A stretch of DNA of 64,000 nucleotides from CAYFNF01 sp964344485 (GTDB lineage Bacteria > Patescibacteriota > Patescibacteriia > UBA9570 > XYC2-FULL-38-9): contig CAYFNF010000003.1 of the NCBI GenBank assembly GCA_964344485.1, forward strand, positions 1 through 64,000, in the 5' to 3' direction. The translations under genes were made by a program, and so were the position numbers. Below the pieces are notes generated by a model. The model worked only from the letters and a program-made list of their open reading frames with translations. It was not told where the DNA came from and made no database searches. Shown in pieces: positions 44,166 through 52,417 of this stretch; position 1 is the stretch's first letter; each line of letters starts with the position of its first letter.

Positions 44166-44792
44166 TTACTCAGCGCCACGCAATGTTGCAATAGCTTGCT
44201 CCAGATCTTCTGCTTCCCATAGATAACTGGCAGCAACTAGAATGTCTGCTCCCGCATCCACAATAATATCACGAGTCTGTGCGTTCACCCCACCATCTAC
44301 TTCAATAGTCATATCGGGTTTTCGTCGCTTGATCTCCCGCATCTTTTCTAAGACGTCTTTATGAAATGATTGACCAGAAAACCCTGGCTCTACACCCATG
44401 ACTAATACCATGTCAACGTCATCAAGATACTCTTGTATATCATAAGATGAGGTGCTTGGGTTTATTGCCAGGCCAGTTTCTTTCCCACCATCTCGAATCT
44501 GTTGAACAATATGACGAATATTTCCACCAGCCTCGTAATGAATGATAATTCTATTCACATTCGCTAAGCACCACTGCTGCACAAACAGCGATGGCTTGTC
44601 AATCATTAAATGTACTTCTACTGTTGTGTCTAATTCAGCAATTTTCTGCGGATTATTGTACGTTTCGTTTGGAACAAACACACCGTCCATGACATCGAGC
44701 TGCACAGTATCAAGATATGGCGAAATGGTTTTCACTCTACTCTCAATGTCCTCCCATGTCTTTTCTAAAATTGCCGGTATGACTTGTGCCAT
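44166..44792 (-). CDS. rpe: Ribulose-phosphate 3-epimerase
   Basis: A 208-residue TIM-barrel metalloenzyme that interconverts ribulose 5-phosphate and xylulose 5-phosphate. Landmarks are LDVMDGVFVPNET (metal and catalytic Asp), VHLMIDKP, IHYEAGG, a VMGVEPGFSGQSF loop, and IEVDGGVNAQT with the second catalytic Asp. It lies between transaldolase and rpiB with short gaps, giving a compact sugar-phosphate operon. Confidence 0.93.
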   Translation of the reverse strand: MAQVIPAILEKTWEDIESRVKTISPYLDTVQLDVMDGVFVPNETYNNPQKIAELDTTVEVHLMIDKPSLFVQQWCLANVNRIIIHYEAGGNIRHIVQQIRDGGKETGLAINPSTSSYDIQEYLDDVDMVLVMGVEPGFSGQSFHKDVLEKMREIKRRKPDMTIEVDGGVNAQTRDIIVDAGADILVAASYLWEAEDLEQAIATLRGAE

Positions 44793-44796
44793 CGTA

Positions 44797-45246
44797 TTAC
44801 GTTAAATGCTCTTCCTCGTACTCTTTGATCTTTTCTACGCGCCGTGCGTGATTCTCTCCGTTATCAAATGATGCTTGAAGAAACGCTTTGGCGACCGCTG
44901 CTGCTTGTGCATCGTCCATAACACGCCCAGCAAGCACAAGAATATTCGCATCATCGTGCTCACGACATTGTGCACCAACGTATTCATCAAATGCTTGAGC
45001 AGCGCGCGCTCCTTTTACTTTATTTGCTGCAATCACCATACCGGCCCCAGACCCACAAAATAGAATACCGAGATCTTCTGTATTTTGCACCACATGCTCT
45101 GCCACCTTAATTGCATAGTCAGTGAAGTCTACTGACTCCTCCGAGTCTGTACCGAAGTCTGTATATTCGAGCTTTAGCTCTTCCAAGAGCGTTCGAATAA
45201 ACTCTTTCAACTGATATCCTGCGTGATCTGACCCTAAGTAAATCAT
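44797..45246 (-). CDS. rpiB: Ribose 5-phosphate isomerase B
   Basis: A 149-residue RpiB/LacAB-type isomerase converting ribose 5-phosphate and ribulose 5-phosphate. It has the SDHAGYQLK start, YTDFGTDSEESVDFTDYA, the catalytic Cys in GILFCGSGAGMVIAANK and the Arg-rich CREHDDANILVLAGR. It ends 4 bases before the rpe ATG. Confidence 0.94.
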   Translation of the reverse strand: MIYLGSDHAGYQLKEFIRTLLEELKLEYTDFGTDSEESVDFTDYAIKVAEHVVQNTEDLGILFCGSGAGMVIAANKVKGARAAQAFDEYVGAQCREHDDANILVLAGRVMDDAQAAAVAKAFLQASFDNGENHARRVEKIKEYEEEHLT

Positions 45247-45252
45247 GATGCG

Positions 45253-45513
45253 CTATGACTTAATGCCAGTTAATTCCGCGATCCGTTCTTTATCAAAGCC
45301 GATGATAACCTCTTCTTTCTTGCTCGCTGAAAGATCCTCTGGAATCACAATCACTGGTACGCCCATCTGTCCAGACTTCTGAATCATCTCTTCAGCACGC
45401 TCTTGATCTGCGGCGACGTCAACATCCTCATATTCTATTTGGTTTTCTTTAAAATACTCTTTTGCCATAGTGCAGTATGGGCACGTAGAGGTGGAATAGA
45501 TGGTCACTGACAT
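45253..45513 (-). CDS. Glutaredoxin-like thiol-disulfide protein
   Basis: An 86-residue thioredoxin-fold protein with the dithiol site CPYC at 11-14, followed by cis-Pro MGVPVIVIP and a short acidic insertion before the last helix. It resembles NrdH/YruB-type glutaredoxins, which are reduced by thioredoxin reductase instead of glutathione. The nearby trxB (46301-47233) fits that. It could feed electrons to ribonucleotide reductase or methionine sulfoxide reductase. It is a small insert between rpiB and the DsbA-like gene. Confidence 0.88.
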   Translation of the reverse strand: MSVTIYSTSTCPYCTMAKEYFKENQIEYEDVDVAADQERAEEMIQKSGQMGVPVIVIPEDLSASKKEEVIIGFDKERIAELTGIKS

Positions 45514-45518
45514 AATAT

Positions 45519-46268
45519 TTATTTAATGAAATAGTCGATTATTTGTACGAAACCGTCTTCAGAAATTCCTCCGGCTACTGGGTTTCCGTTGAAGAAAAAG
45601 GTCGGGGTACCGTGCACACCTGCGCGCAGTCCGTCATTAAAATCACCTTCAACTTCACTGGTATATTTGCCTGTATCTAGGCAATTGTCAAATTGTTCAG
45701 TATCGAGATTTATTTGCTGTGCATAGCTCTTTAAATCAGATATGGACAGCGCGTGCTGATTCAGGAATACCTTGTCATGATACGCAATAAATTGACCTTG
45801 CTCATGAGCGCATTGCGCTGCTTCTGCTGCTTGTTGAGCGTGTTCATGCAGGTCTGATATTGGAAAATCTCGAAACACGAAACGCACTGAATCTTTATAC
45901 TGATTCATCATTTTCTGTATGGTCGGATAGACCTGGCTGCATATCGGACATTCCAAGTCTTCGAATACTACTACAGTTAATACTGCATCAGCGGGCCCGA
46001 CTGATGGGTCATCAGCGAAGTTTGATGCGTAGAAATTATTCCCATCACCAATCGTGTCTGTACCCGAAGTCTGCGACTGTCCACTGACAACGAAACTAGA
46101 AAGGTCAACGGTACCGGTCTGAATTCCGGTGTAATACTTATACACTAGCTGTATAAAATATGCAGCAAAAACAATAAACCCAATTAGGAAGATAAGGATA
46201 ATAATCTTCAGAATCGGATGTGATTTTTTTGTTGTTTTTTTTGGTACGGGCGCTGATGGGTTCTCCAT
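45519..46268 (-). CDS. Membrane-anchored DsbA-like oxidoreductase (copy 1)
   Basis: A 249-residue protein with a basic cytoplasmic start, one helix (about 20-41) and an outer thioredoxin-4/BdbD-type domain. The active site is CPIC (107-110) in FEDLECPIC, followed by the helical insert with HAQQAAEAAQCAHEQ and the cis-Pro motif GTPTFFFNG. It would form or shuffle disulfides in exported proteins. No DsbB or VKOR partner is in the window. The ATG at 46268 was chosen over a GTG 9 bases earlier. Confidence 0.9.
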   Translation of the reverse strand: MENPSAPVPKKTTKKSHPILKIIILIFLIGFIVFAAYFIQLVYKYYTGIQTGTVDLSSFVVSGQSQTSGTDTIGDGNNFYASNFADDPSVGPADAVLTVVVFEDLECPICSQVYPTIQKMMNQYKDSVRFVFRDFPISDLHEHAQQAAEAAQCAHEQGQFIAYHDKVFLNQHALSISDLKSYAQQINLDTEQFDNCLDTGKYTSEVEGDFNDGLRAGVHGTPTFFFNGNPVAGGISEDGFVQIIDYFIK

Positions 46269-46300
46269 GGTGTCCACTTAGAATGAAATAAGTAGCAATG

Positions 46301-47233
46301 TTATTTTTTCTCTGTTGCGTTTATATATTCAATAGCTGATAGAGCTGCTGTCACTCCTTGGCCAGTTGCAATAGCAATCTGCTTATACGGTGTATTTGCC
46401 ACATCCCCCGCAGCATACAAACCAGGGACGTTCGTCTCTGCTTTATTATTTACCACAATCTCTTTCCAAGGATTCTTTTCCACCTCTTCAGGAGCAATAT
46501 CGCTATTCGGCACTAATCCAATATGAACAAACACTCCTTGTACTTCCAGTTCTTCTTGCGACTCCTTTTTAGTGTCTTGATAAATAATTTTTTCAACAAA
46601 CTGCTCGCCTTGAATCTCTTGGGTCTGTGCATTATAGAGCACATCAATATTCTCCTTTTGCTCTACTTTCTCTATCAACACCTGTTCTCCTTTAAATGCA
46701 TCATGAATGTTGACTACTGTCACATGGTCGGCAATTTCAGAGAGCATGAGCGCTGACTCGAGCGCGCTATTGCCTCCACCGATCGTTGCGACTTTTTTTC
46801 CTTTGAATAGTGGTCCGTCACACGTGGTGCAATACGTCACTCCCTTTCCGGTAAACTGCTCTTCTCCAGGAATCTCGAGCTTACGAGGGTGTACGCCCGT
46901 TGCGATAATCACAGCAGTGGCTTTAAATTCCTCTTGGTCCTCCCCTTTCTTTGCTGCAATAACAAAATGACCATCCGTATGCTTAGTAATAGATGTAACA
47001 CGATATCCTAACTGAGGTTCGACTTGATTTTTCTTTAAATGATCCGAGAACTTTTGTGTAAGCTCTACTCCGTCTGTTTCTGGAATTCCGGGGTAATTAT
47101 GAATCTCGCCAGCAGAAGCCACTTCGCCACCGAAATCTTCTGATACGAGGATAAAATCTAATTTGCGTCGTGCTGCATAAATTGCTGCGGCTGTACCAGC
47201 TGCTGACCCCCCGATAATAATAAGATCGTGCAT
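46301..47233 (-). CDS. trxB: Thioredoxin reductase
   Basis: A 310-residue FAD/NAD(P)H disulfide reductase. The FAD loop is IIGGSAAGTAAAIYAAR (6-22), the redox pair is Cys135/Cys138 in YCTTCDGPLF, the NAD(P)H loop GGGNSALESALML is near 152, and YAAGDVANTPYKQ closes the FAD site. It is predicted to reduce thioredoxin or the glutaredoxin-like protein at 45253-45513 in the cytoplasm. It heads the redox/pentose-phosphate gene run. Confidence 0.94.
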   Translation of the reverse strand: MHDLIIIGGSAAGTAAAIYAARRKLDFILVSEDFGGEVASAGEIHNYPGIPETDGVELTQKFSDHLKKNQVEPQLGYRVTSITKHTDGHFVIAAKKGEDQEEFKATAVIIATGVHPRKLEIPGEEQFTGKGVTYCTTCDGPLFKGKKVATIGGGNSALESALMLSEIADHVTVVNIHDAFKGEQVLIEKVEQKENIDVLYNAQTQEIQGEQFVEKIIYQDTKKESQEELEVQGVFVHIGLVPNSDIAPEEVEKNPWKEIVVNNKAETNVPGLYAAGDVANTPYKQIAIATGQGVTAALSAIEYINATEKK

Positions 47234-47311
47234 ACAAAAGGTTAATGATTACATTACATGCAGTTATTATTGTACCATATATCTTAAGATTAATAAACGT
47301 GATTTGTATAC

Positions 47312-47335
47312 AAAAACGCCCGTGTCTGACGGGCG
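47312..47335 (-). terminator. Terminator of the BlaI/BlaR-like operon
   Basis: On the minus strand a perfect CGCCCGT/ACGGGCG stem with a 5-base loop is followed by TTTTTG, about 25 bases past the stop codon at 47358. Confidence 0.85.
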
Positions 47336-47357
47336 TGCATTAGAATGTACAATACTG

Positions 47358-48317
47358 TTACTTCACTTGGGGTGCAATCGAACTCTGGTGACACATTGCA
47401 CCGCGATCTTGTTGGTACCACTGTTGTGCATTTCGGTATTCGCAAGTAGAACCGGTCATATAGTATTCTTGTGCAAAGATACCGCTACTCTGAGAGAAGA
47501 AAATGAAGATCGATAGTATGATAGCAGGCACCAGCACGCCCCATGCGAGCTTTCGCTCAGAGATTTTAGGTGTTCTTCCCAATAAAATGTCTAACCGTGC
47601 TTCGGTTACTGAAAAATATGCAACTGATACCGTTCGCCTCTGCGCCAACCGTCTATTCCATGAATCACCGAGAAAACGAGAGAGAGCGCGTTGAATGTAT
47701 TTTGGCTCTTCAATAGACTGGTCTGCTTCTACTTCCATGACTAAACGGAAGAGCTTTGCGAGCTCACGATACCCTGGAATGAAGAAGAAGGTTTGCTCTA
47801 ACCATTGAATACAGAATATCTTTCTTGGGTCCTTAGACTGCTGATGATGTCGCTCATGCTGCACCATGGCAGAGAGTTCTTTCACTGGGGTGTTGTCGAT
47901 CAGTCCTTCAGAGATAGCGACACGATGCTTAATCAATCCGTAACAGAACAGCAGCGGTTCTTGAACGTGAAGAATATCAATCGGCTCACCACCGTACAGC
48001 GATTCCTTTCGAAGTGAGCGCACCCATAAATTAAACCGGACTGTTGAGAATAGTACACGGAAAAAACTGATCGCTGACCAAATCAGCAATGCTGCTCCTA
48101 AAATAGTAAGCGCGATAACAAAAATGTTGCCTAGTTCATTAGTACTCCATAGTGATGCAGTGGCGCAGGGATATTTCTGGAATGGATTCACACCGTAAGC
48201 AAAAATTTGATTTACACGGAATAGCGCTTGGAGTAAAAATGCTGCAATAGTAAAGAGCACAATGATACCGAGCCATGTTATTAATGTGAATGTTACTTGT
48301 GCTCGCAGCCACTTCAT
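47358..48317 (-). CDS. BlaR1/MecR1-like M56 membrane metallopeptidase without sensor domain
   Basis: A 319-residue membrane protein with helices at about 10-32, 62-90 and 270-290. A zinc-peptidase site HERHH (154-158, fits HExxH) lies in MVQHERHHQQSKDP, with a distal E-x-E-A-D-Q as the probable third ligand. In MecR1/BlaR1 an outer penicillin-binding domain activates this protease, which then cuts the BlaI-type repressor. Here only about 28 residues with two Cys follow the last helix, so the signal must be sensed differently. It overlaps the repressor gene by 4 bases. Confidence 0.88.
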   Translation of the reverse strand: MKWLRAQVTFTLITWLGIIVLFTIAAFLLQALFRVNQIFAYGVNPFQKYPCATASLWSTNELGNIFVIALTILGAALLIWSAISFFRVLFSTVRFNLWVRSLRKESLYGGEPIDILHVQEPLLFCYGLIKHRVAISEGLIDNTPVKELSAMVQHERHHQQSKDPRKIFCIQWLEQTFFFIPGYRELAKLFRLVMEVEADQSIEEPKYIQRALSRFLGDSWNRRLAQRRTVSVAYFSVTEARLDILLGRTPKISERKLAWGVLVPAIILSIFIFFSQSSGIFAQEYYMTGSTCEYRNAQQWYQQDRGAMCHQSSIAPQVK

Positions 48318-48715
48318 GCTTCGTCATGTAAATGTTTATCGAGCTCTTGCTGTAATGTGTTGAGCTTCTCCGGATCCATCTCATCCAGCGCATCAATAAA
48401 ACTTGCAATCGCGACCTCTCCGAATTGCTGCATGTAGCCTTTCACAAAGTCTTCAGACGTCTGCTTATAGAATGTCTCCCTATCAGTCACGGCAGTATAG
48501 ACGTGTGCATTGTTCTTCTTGCGTCGTTTCAATAGCCCTTTTTTATATAAACGGAACATCACGGTCATGACTGTCGTGTACGCAATAGACCGTTTCTTTC
48601 TAATCTCTGTGTAGACATCCCGAACTGATGCTTGCTTGTACTGCCACATGTATTGCATTACCTCTTGTTCGAGGCTGCCCAGTATTGGGGTGATTTTTTG
48701 TTCGTTGTGTTCCAT
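48314..48715 (-). CDS. BlaI/MecI/CopY-family repressor
   Basis: A 133-residue winged-helix repressor with the family features LGSLEQEVMQYMWQYKQASVRDVYTEI, AYTTVMTVMFRLYKKGLLKR shown here by its TTVMT-x-x-x-RL core, and a C-terminal dimerisation helix set. It is expected to be cleaved by the M56 protease encoded just downstream. The likely target is the inverted repeat at 49225-49250 upstream of its own operon. Confidence 0.92.
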   Translation of the reverse strand: MEHNEQKITPILGSLEQEVMQYMWQYKQASVRDVYTEIRKKRSIAYTTVMTVMFRLYKKGLLKRRKKNNAHVYTAVTDRETFYKQTSEDFVKGYMQQFGEVAIASFIDALDEMDPEKLNTLQQELDKHLHDEA

Positions 48716-48719
48716 ATAT

Positions 48720-49196
48720 TTAAGTCTTTAATGATTTCACTGTAATGCGATGACGCAGTCCGAAAAACACTACTGCAAAGCCAAGAAATACTGAGCTCGC
48801 TCCAATCATTGAACAGTAGTAGTACAACCCTTTCAGCCAAAGACTGGTCTCAATTGAGTAGAACGTAGCGTATGAACCAAGAATGCCGATTAAGAAGAGG
48901 ACAGCAAACGGAACAACTGAAAGCTTTGTAATTACAAGAGCGTCGTGCAGAGAAACCGTGCGGTATGCGTGAAGAATGCGCTGACTAAACCATAACCAGA
49001 ACACGGTAAACGCAATAGGCGCAACAATGATGATGTATACCCATACTGGTAAAAACTGTACCGTTACTACAGCTAGTAGTAACAACGCCACAATTAACGC
49101 AAAGTTATAGTACGCAAATACACCTCCAACATGCCACGCATCAAACTTATGCGTTTTCTTTGATGAGGTGCGTTTTTTCTCCTCTTTTTTTGGCAT
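48720..49196 (-). CDS. Four-helix membrane protein in the BlaI/BlaR-like operon
   Basis: A 158-residue protein with a basic Ser/Lys N-terminus and four predicted helices (about 28-48, 50-70, 88-110 and 120-145). It is the first gene of the operon and ends 4 bases before the repressor gene. No family recognised. In this position it may be the signal sensor or the protein whose level the repressor controls. Confidence 0.78.
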   Translation of the reverse strand: MPKKEEKKRTSSKKTHKFDAWHVGGVFAYYNFALIVALLLLAVVTVQFLPVWVYIIIVAPIAFTVFWLWFSQRILHAYRTVSLHDALVITKLSVVPFAVLFLIGILGSYATFYSIETSLWLKGLYYYCSMIGASSVFLGFAVVFFGLRHRITVKSLKT

Positions 49197-49224
49197 AACA
49201 AAGTTTTAATATATAAAGTTGCCT

Positions 49225-49256
49225 ATAGTATATCGGATTTCGTACTATACGTCTAC
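49225..49256 (-). promoter_or_regulatory. Promoter and candidate operator of the BlaI/BlaR-like operon
   Basis: A perfect inverted repeat TATAGTA-N12-TACTATA (49225-49231 and 49244-49250) overlaps a minus-strand -10 box TATACT (49228-49233) and its spacer. A fair -35 (TAGACG, 49251-49256) lies 17 bases away. A second -35 TTGACA lies at 49273-49278. The arrangement fits autorepression by the BlaI-type protein. Confidence 0.55.
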
Positions 49257-49298
49257 ACTATTTTCAGCGTTTTGTCAAGCCCTAAGGGAGAAATTCGC

Positions 49299-50012
49299 TT
49301 ATTCTTGCTGCAGTGCGTTTTGGATAGCAGCTCGCAATGTACTAGAGAATGGAACGTCAGTTACTCGCTCTTGATTCACAAAGAACGTTGGAGTGGACGA
49401 GATGTTCTGCTCGGTCCCTAAAGCGATATCTTGGTTTACACGCTCTGCTGCGTCCGGGCTGCTAACACAAGCATCAAAGTCTGTCATGTCCAAATCTAAG
49501 TCCAATGCATAATTGCGGAACGTCACATAGACTTCATCAGTTGACTGCCTCATCCACGTCATCTGATTATGATATAACTTGTCATGATACTCAAAAAACT
49601 TCTCTTGTTCATGTGCGCACTGTGCACCAACCGCAGCGATGATTGCGAATTGATGTTGAGGTAATGGGAAATGCCGGAATTCAAAATAGATTTGATCAGG
49701 ATACTCTTCGATAATATCTTTCATGACTTCAGCTGATGACCCACAGGCCTGGCACTCAAAATCCTTATACGCGATTACATGCACTGGTGCGGATGAGCTT
49801 CCTTTGTGCGGTGCTTCAGTACTATCATGCGCTGTCTGCTGTTGGCGTACGACTAAAAGCACGCATAGTGCAACCGTGATGAGCACCCCAACAACAATAA
49901 GAATACTACGAATGCGTTGTTTCTTTCTATGAAGCTGCTGCTTCTTCAACTTCTCTTCCTTATTCTTAGCTTGCTGCTCCTTTTTTGTTAACCGTGATGA
50001 TGTATCGGCCAT
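49299..50012 (-). CDS. Membrane-anchored DsbA-like oxidoreductase (copy 2)
   Basis: A 237-residue protein. A Lys/Gln-rich cytoplasmic head (1-33), one helix (about 35-56) and an outer thioredoxin-4 domain with active site CQAC (87-90) in YKDFECQAC. The cis-Pro motif is SSTPTFFVNQ. The CQAC dipeptide differs from the CPIC of the paralogue at 45519-46268, which should change redox potential. The ATG at 50012 is preceded 10 bases away by TATAAT, which suggests a near-leaderless transcript. It lies 41 bases past the ComEC-type hydrolase. Confidence 0.9.
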   Translation of the reverse strand: MADTSSRLTKKEQQAKNKEEKLKKQQLHRKKQRIRSILIVVGVLITVALCVLLVVRQQQTAHDSTEAPHKGSSSAPVHVIAYKDFECQACGSSAEVMKDIIEEYPDQIYFEFRHFPLPQHQFAIIAAVGAQCAHEQEKFFEYHDKLYHNQMTWMRQSTDEVYVTFRNYALDLDLDMTDFDACVSSPDAAERVNQDIALGTEQNISSTPTFFVNQERVTDVPFSSTLRAAIQNALQQE

Positions 50013-50053
50013 ATGTATTGTTATTATAGTTACTGGTAGTAGTATATCATACT

Positions 50054-50918
50054 TTATTGGCTCTCTGTTTCGCAAAACACTCCAGCACCATCAGAGACGC
50101 AGTACACTCTCCCCTGTTGGTCAGTACGAAAGATCTGCNNNNNNNNNNAAGCGATGCAGCGGACCAGCGTGCGGATGTCCAAACTTATTCTGTTGCCCAA
50201 CTGAAATCAATGCGATTGCTGGTGAGAGCGCGTTAAGAAGCCGCGGATCGGTGCCAGTGCGACTTCCGTGATGTGATACTTTAAGTATATCGATAGGCGT
50301 TCGGATAACTTGCTGTTCTTGAAGGTGTTCTACTGCTTGCATCTCAATCTCTTGTGACGCATCTCCAGTAAACAGCGCTTGCACCTCTTTATAATGAAGC
50401 ATAAACACCACAGAATCATCGTTCACGTCATCATGAAAGTCTGGTGGATTTGGATGTAGGAACTCTAGGCGCAGTCCTGGTTCCACTTCTAAACTCCATC
50501 CACGATACGCTTGTACTATTTCTGTTCCGTATTTCTCCTGCCATTGAATCAACTCATGTGAAAAGCCTGTAGACTTCTCTGTTCCGCTGGTAATGAGCAT
50601 ATCGATATCATACGCATCCGGCAACTCTACTAGCCCAGCGATATGATCTGCATCTGGATGAGTGGCAATCACAATATCGATGTGATGATCGTGAGGTGGA
50701 AGTACTTCCCCGAGTTCAGAGAGAATTCTTCTGTCCGGACCTCCGTCTACCACAATGTCTATATCAGAAGGTGTCCGGATATGCAATGCATCTCCTTGAC
50801 CGATATCGAGCAAAGTAATCTGTAGCTCTTGTGAGTTATGAAGGAACTGATACGCAATAGCGCATGCACACAAACAGACACTAATAAAAAGAGTTTTTAC
50901 AGCGGTAGTATTACTCAT
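50054..50918 (-). CDS. ComEC-type metallo-beta-lactamase-fold protein (contains an assembly gap)
   Basis: A separate protein equal to the C-terminal domain of ComEC. One N-terminal helix leads to an MBL domain with DIGQGDALHI, ATHPDADHIAGL (metal site), LFTGD, VSHHGS and, before the gap, KFGHPH. In full-length ComEC this domain is thought to degrade one DNA strand during uptake. Ten N (50139-50148) interrupt the end. The reading frame after the gap (QIFRTDQQGRVYCVSDG to a TAA at 50054) is a different frame from that before it, so the gap length is wrong and the true protein is continuous. The ATG overlaps the comEC stop codon by 8 bases. Confidence 0.87.
50139..50148. other. Assembly gap (10 N) in the ComEC-type hydrolase
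   Basis: Ten unknown bases. The frames on the two sides disagree by one base, so the real spacing is not 10. Confidence 0.95.
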
Positions 50919-52362
50919 GTGTTCGCAGTACTGAGTAATACGCCCACAGCGCAAAAGCACCATACGCTGCTAAAAGAGTGAATGGATGGAACTGCGGAAT
51001 GTCAATTGAAGCATACGGAAGCGATGCACAGAATTGTACCACTTCGATCATACAGTGAATCAAGTAGTACAGTGGTAAAAACACCCATGCTGCGAGTACC
51101 GTGCTTACCATACTGAGAATGATGCAGCAGATACCACCGGTCATTACTATGGGCATCAAGGGAACTATCACTAAGTTTACCAGCAGAGCAATTGGAGAGT
51201 ATGTATGGAAGTTGTAGGCAATGATCGGTGTTGTTGCGATAATCGCGGAGATTGATGTTGCAGCAGTGCTACGCACTTGCAGCCATTGCGGAACCCACCA
51301 TAGCTTCTTCTCCCACCACGATGAGAACAATACGATACCTGCAGTCGCGAGAAACGATAATTGAAACCCGACGTCGTGCAAGAGGAGTAATGGATTCACC
51401 GCTAGCATGCTTGCTGCGCATATCACTAACAGTCGGAGTGAAGACTTCTGTCTACCCAACAGCTGACTGAACAGAAGTGTACTCCCAAATACGGCTGCGC
51501 GAACAGCAGACGGTTGTACTCCGGTAAATACCACATACAGAGCAAGTAATGTAATAACACCAACAACAATAGCTCGTTGTGATATCGGACACTGTTTGAG
51601 TACTACAAGGATCATTGCGGTTAACAGCGAGACATGAAGACCGGATATCACCAACACATGAGATGTTCCGGTCTTACGAAACGCATTCATGATCTCTGGA
51701 GGGATAGCGCGCTTTTGTCCAAAAAACGCACCGAGTATGATTGTTTGTTCTGGTGGAGCGAGCGCATGTTGAAACGATCGCAGCATAAAGCGCTTTGCGA
51801 GAAAGAGCGAACGCTTGAACGACGGTTGTACTCCGGTAATGGTAACGCCAGGATAGTAGCATGTCGCACTGATATGGTGTCGCTCTAGATACTTATCATA
51901 TCGAAATCCATCAAACGGCTCAGGTTTTCGCAACAAGCATTCAATAACTACCGTATCCCCAACTGTGAGACGAGGGTGTAGCGGCATGGAGACCTGCAGT
52001 AATCCATGTAATTGATCGCTCAGAACCACTGCTCGCTGTGAATCAATACGTAACTCTGGCTCTGCATGAACCACGCCTTGCAGAGTCATCCATTGATCGT
52101 ACGGATCCTGCTGTATGGATGGGAGTGTGCTCACCCTCCATATTCCTGCAAAACAACACACCATGCAGAGCGACACTATGCGACCCCATGGATGTTGAAG
52201 TAGTGCAAATATAATGCATGCTGCTACTAACCCCGATGCCATGATTGTATATGGAATGTCAGTGACGCTCTGTATCCAAATACCACAGATCCAGCTAGCA
52301 GCCCCGAGCACGACATACTGCGACGAATGAACTCTTTTCACAATAATAAATACCCCGTTCAC
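50911..52362 (-). CDS. comEC: DNA-uptake channel protein ComEC/Rec2 (channel part only)
   Basis: A 483-residue membrane protein with the ComEC N-terminal OB-like outer domain (about 85-185, WMTLQGVVHAEPEL to YYPGVTITG) and the Competence domain with about ten helices, including KTGTSHVLVISGLHVSLL and a FTGVQPSAVRAA motif, both diagnostic. The metallo-beta-lactamase domain, fused in most bacteria, is the next gene. The protein should pass single-stranded DNA across the membrane. The GTG at 52362 lies next to a small CCCC/CGGGG hairpin. An internal GTG at 52341 is a fair alternative start. Confidence 0.9.
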   Translation of the reverse strand: MNGVFIIVKRVHSSQYVVLGAASWICGIWIQSVTDIPYTIMASGLVAACIIFALLQHPWGRIVSLCMVCCFAGIWRVSTLPSIQQDPYDQWMTLQGVVHAEPELRIDSQRAVVLSDQLHGLLQVSMPLHPRLTVGDTVVIECLLRKPEPFDGFRYDKYLERHHISATCYYPGVTITGVQPSFKRSLFLAKRFMLRSFQHALAPPEQTIILGAFFGQKRAIPPEIMNAFRKTGTSHVLVISGLHVSLLTAMILVVLKQCPISQRAIVVGVITLLALYVVFTGVQPSAVRAAVFGSTLLFSQLLGRQKSSLRLLVICAASMLAVNPLLLLHDVGFQLSFLATAGIVLFSSWWEKKLWWVPQWLQVRSTAATSISAIIATTPIIAYNFHTYSPIALLVNLVIVPLMPIVMTGGICCIILSMVSTVLAAWVFLPLYYLIHCMIEVVQFCASLPYASIDIPQFHPFTLLAAYGAFALWAYYSVLRTHE

Positions 52363-52417
52363 AGGGGCGCTGAAGTGTCTGTTTCTACCCTAACACAGAA
52401 AAATATTTCTGCAAGTA

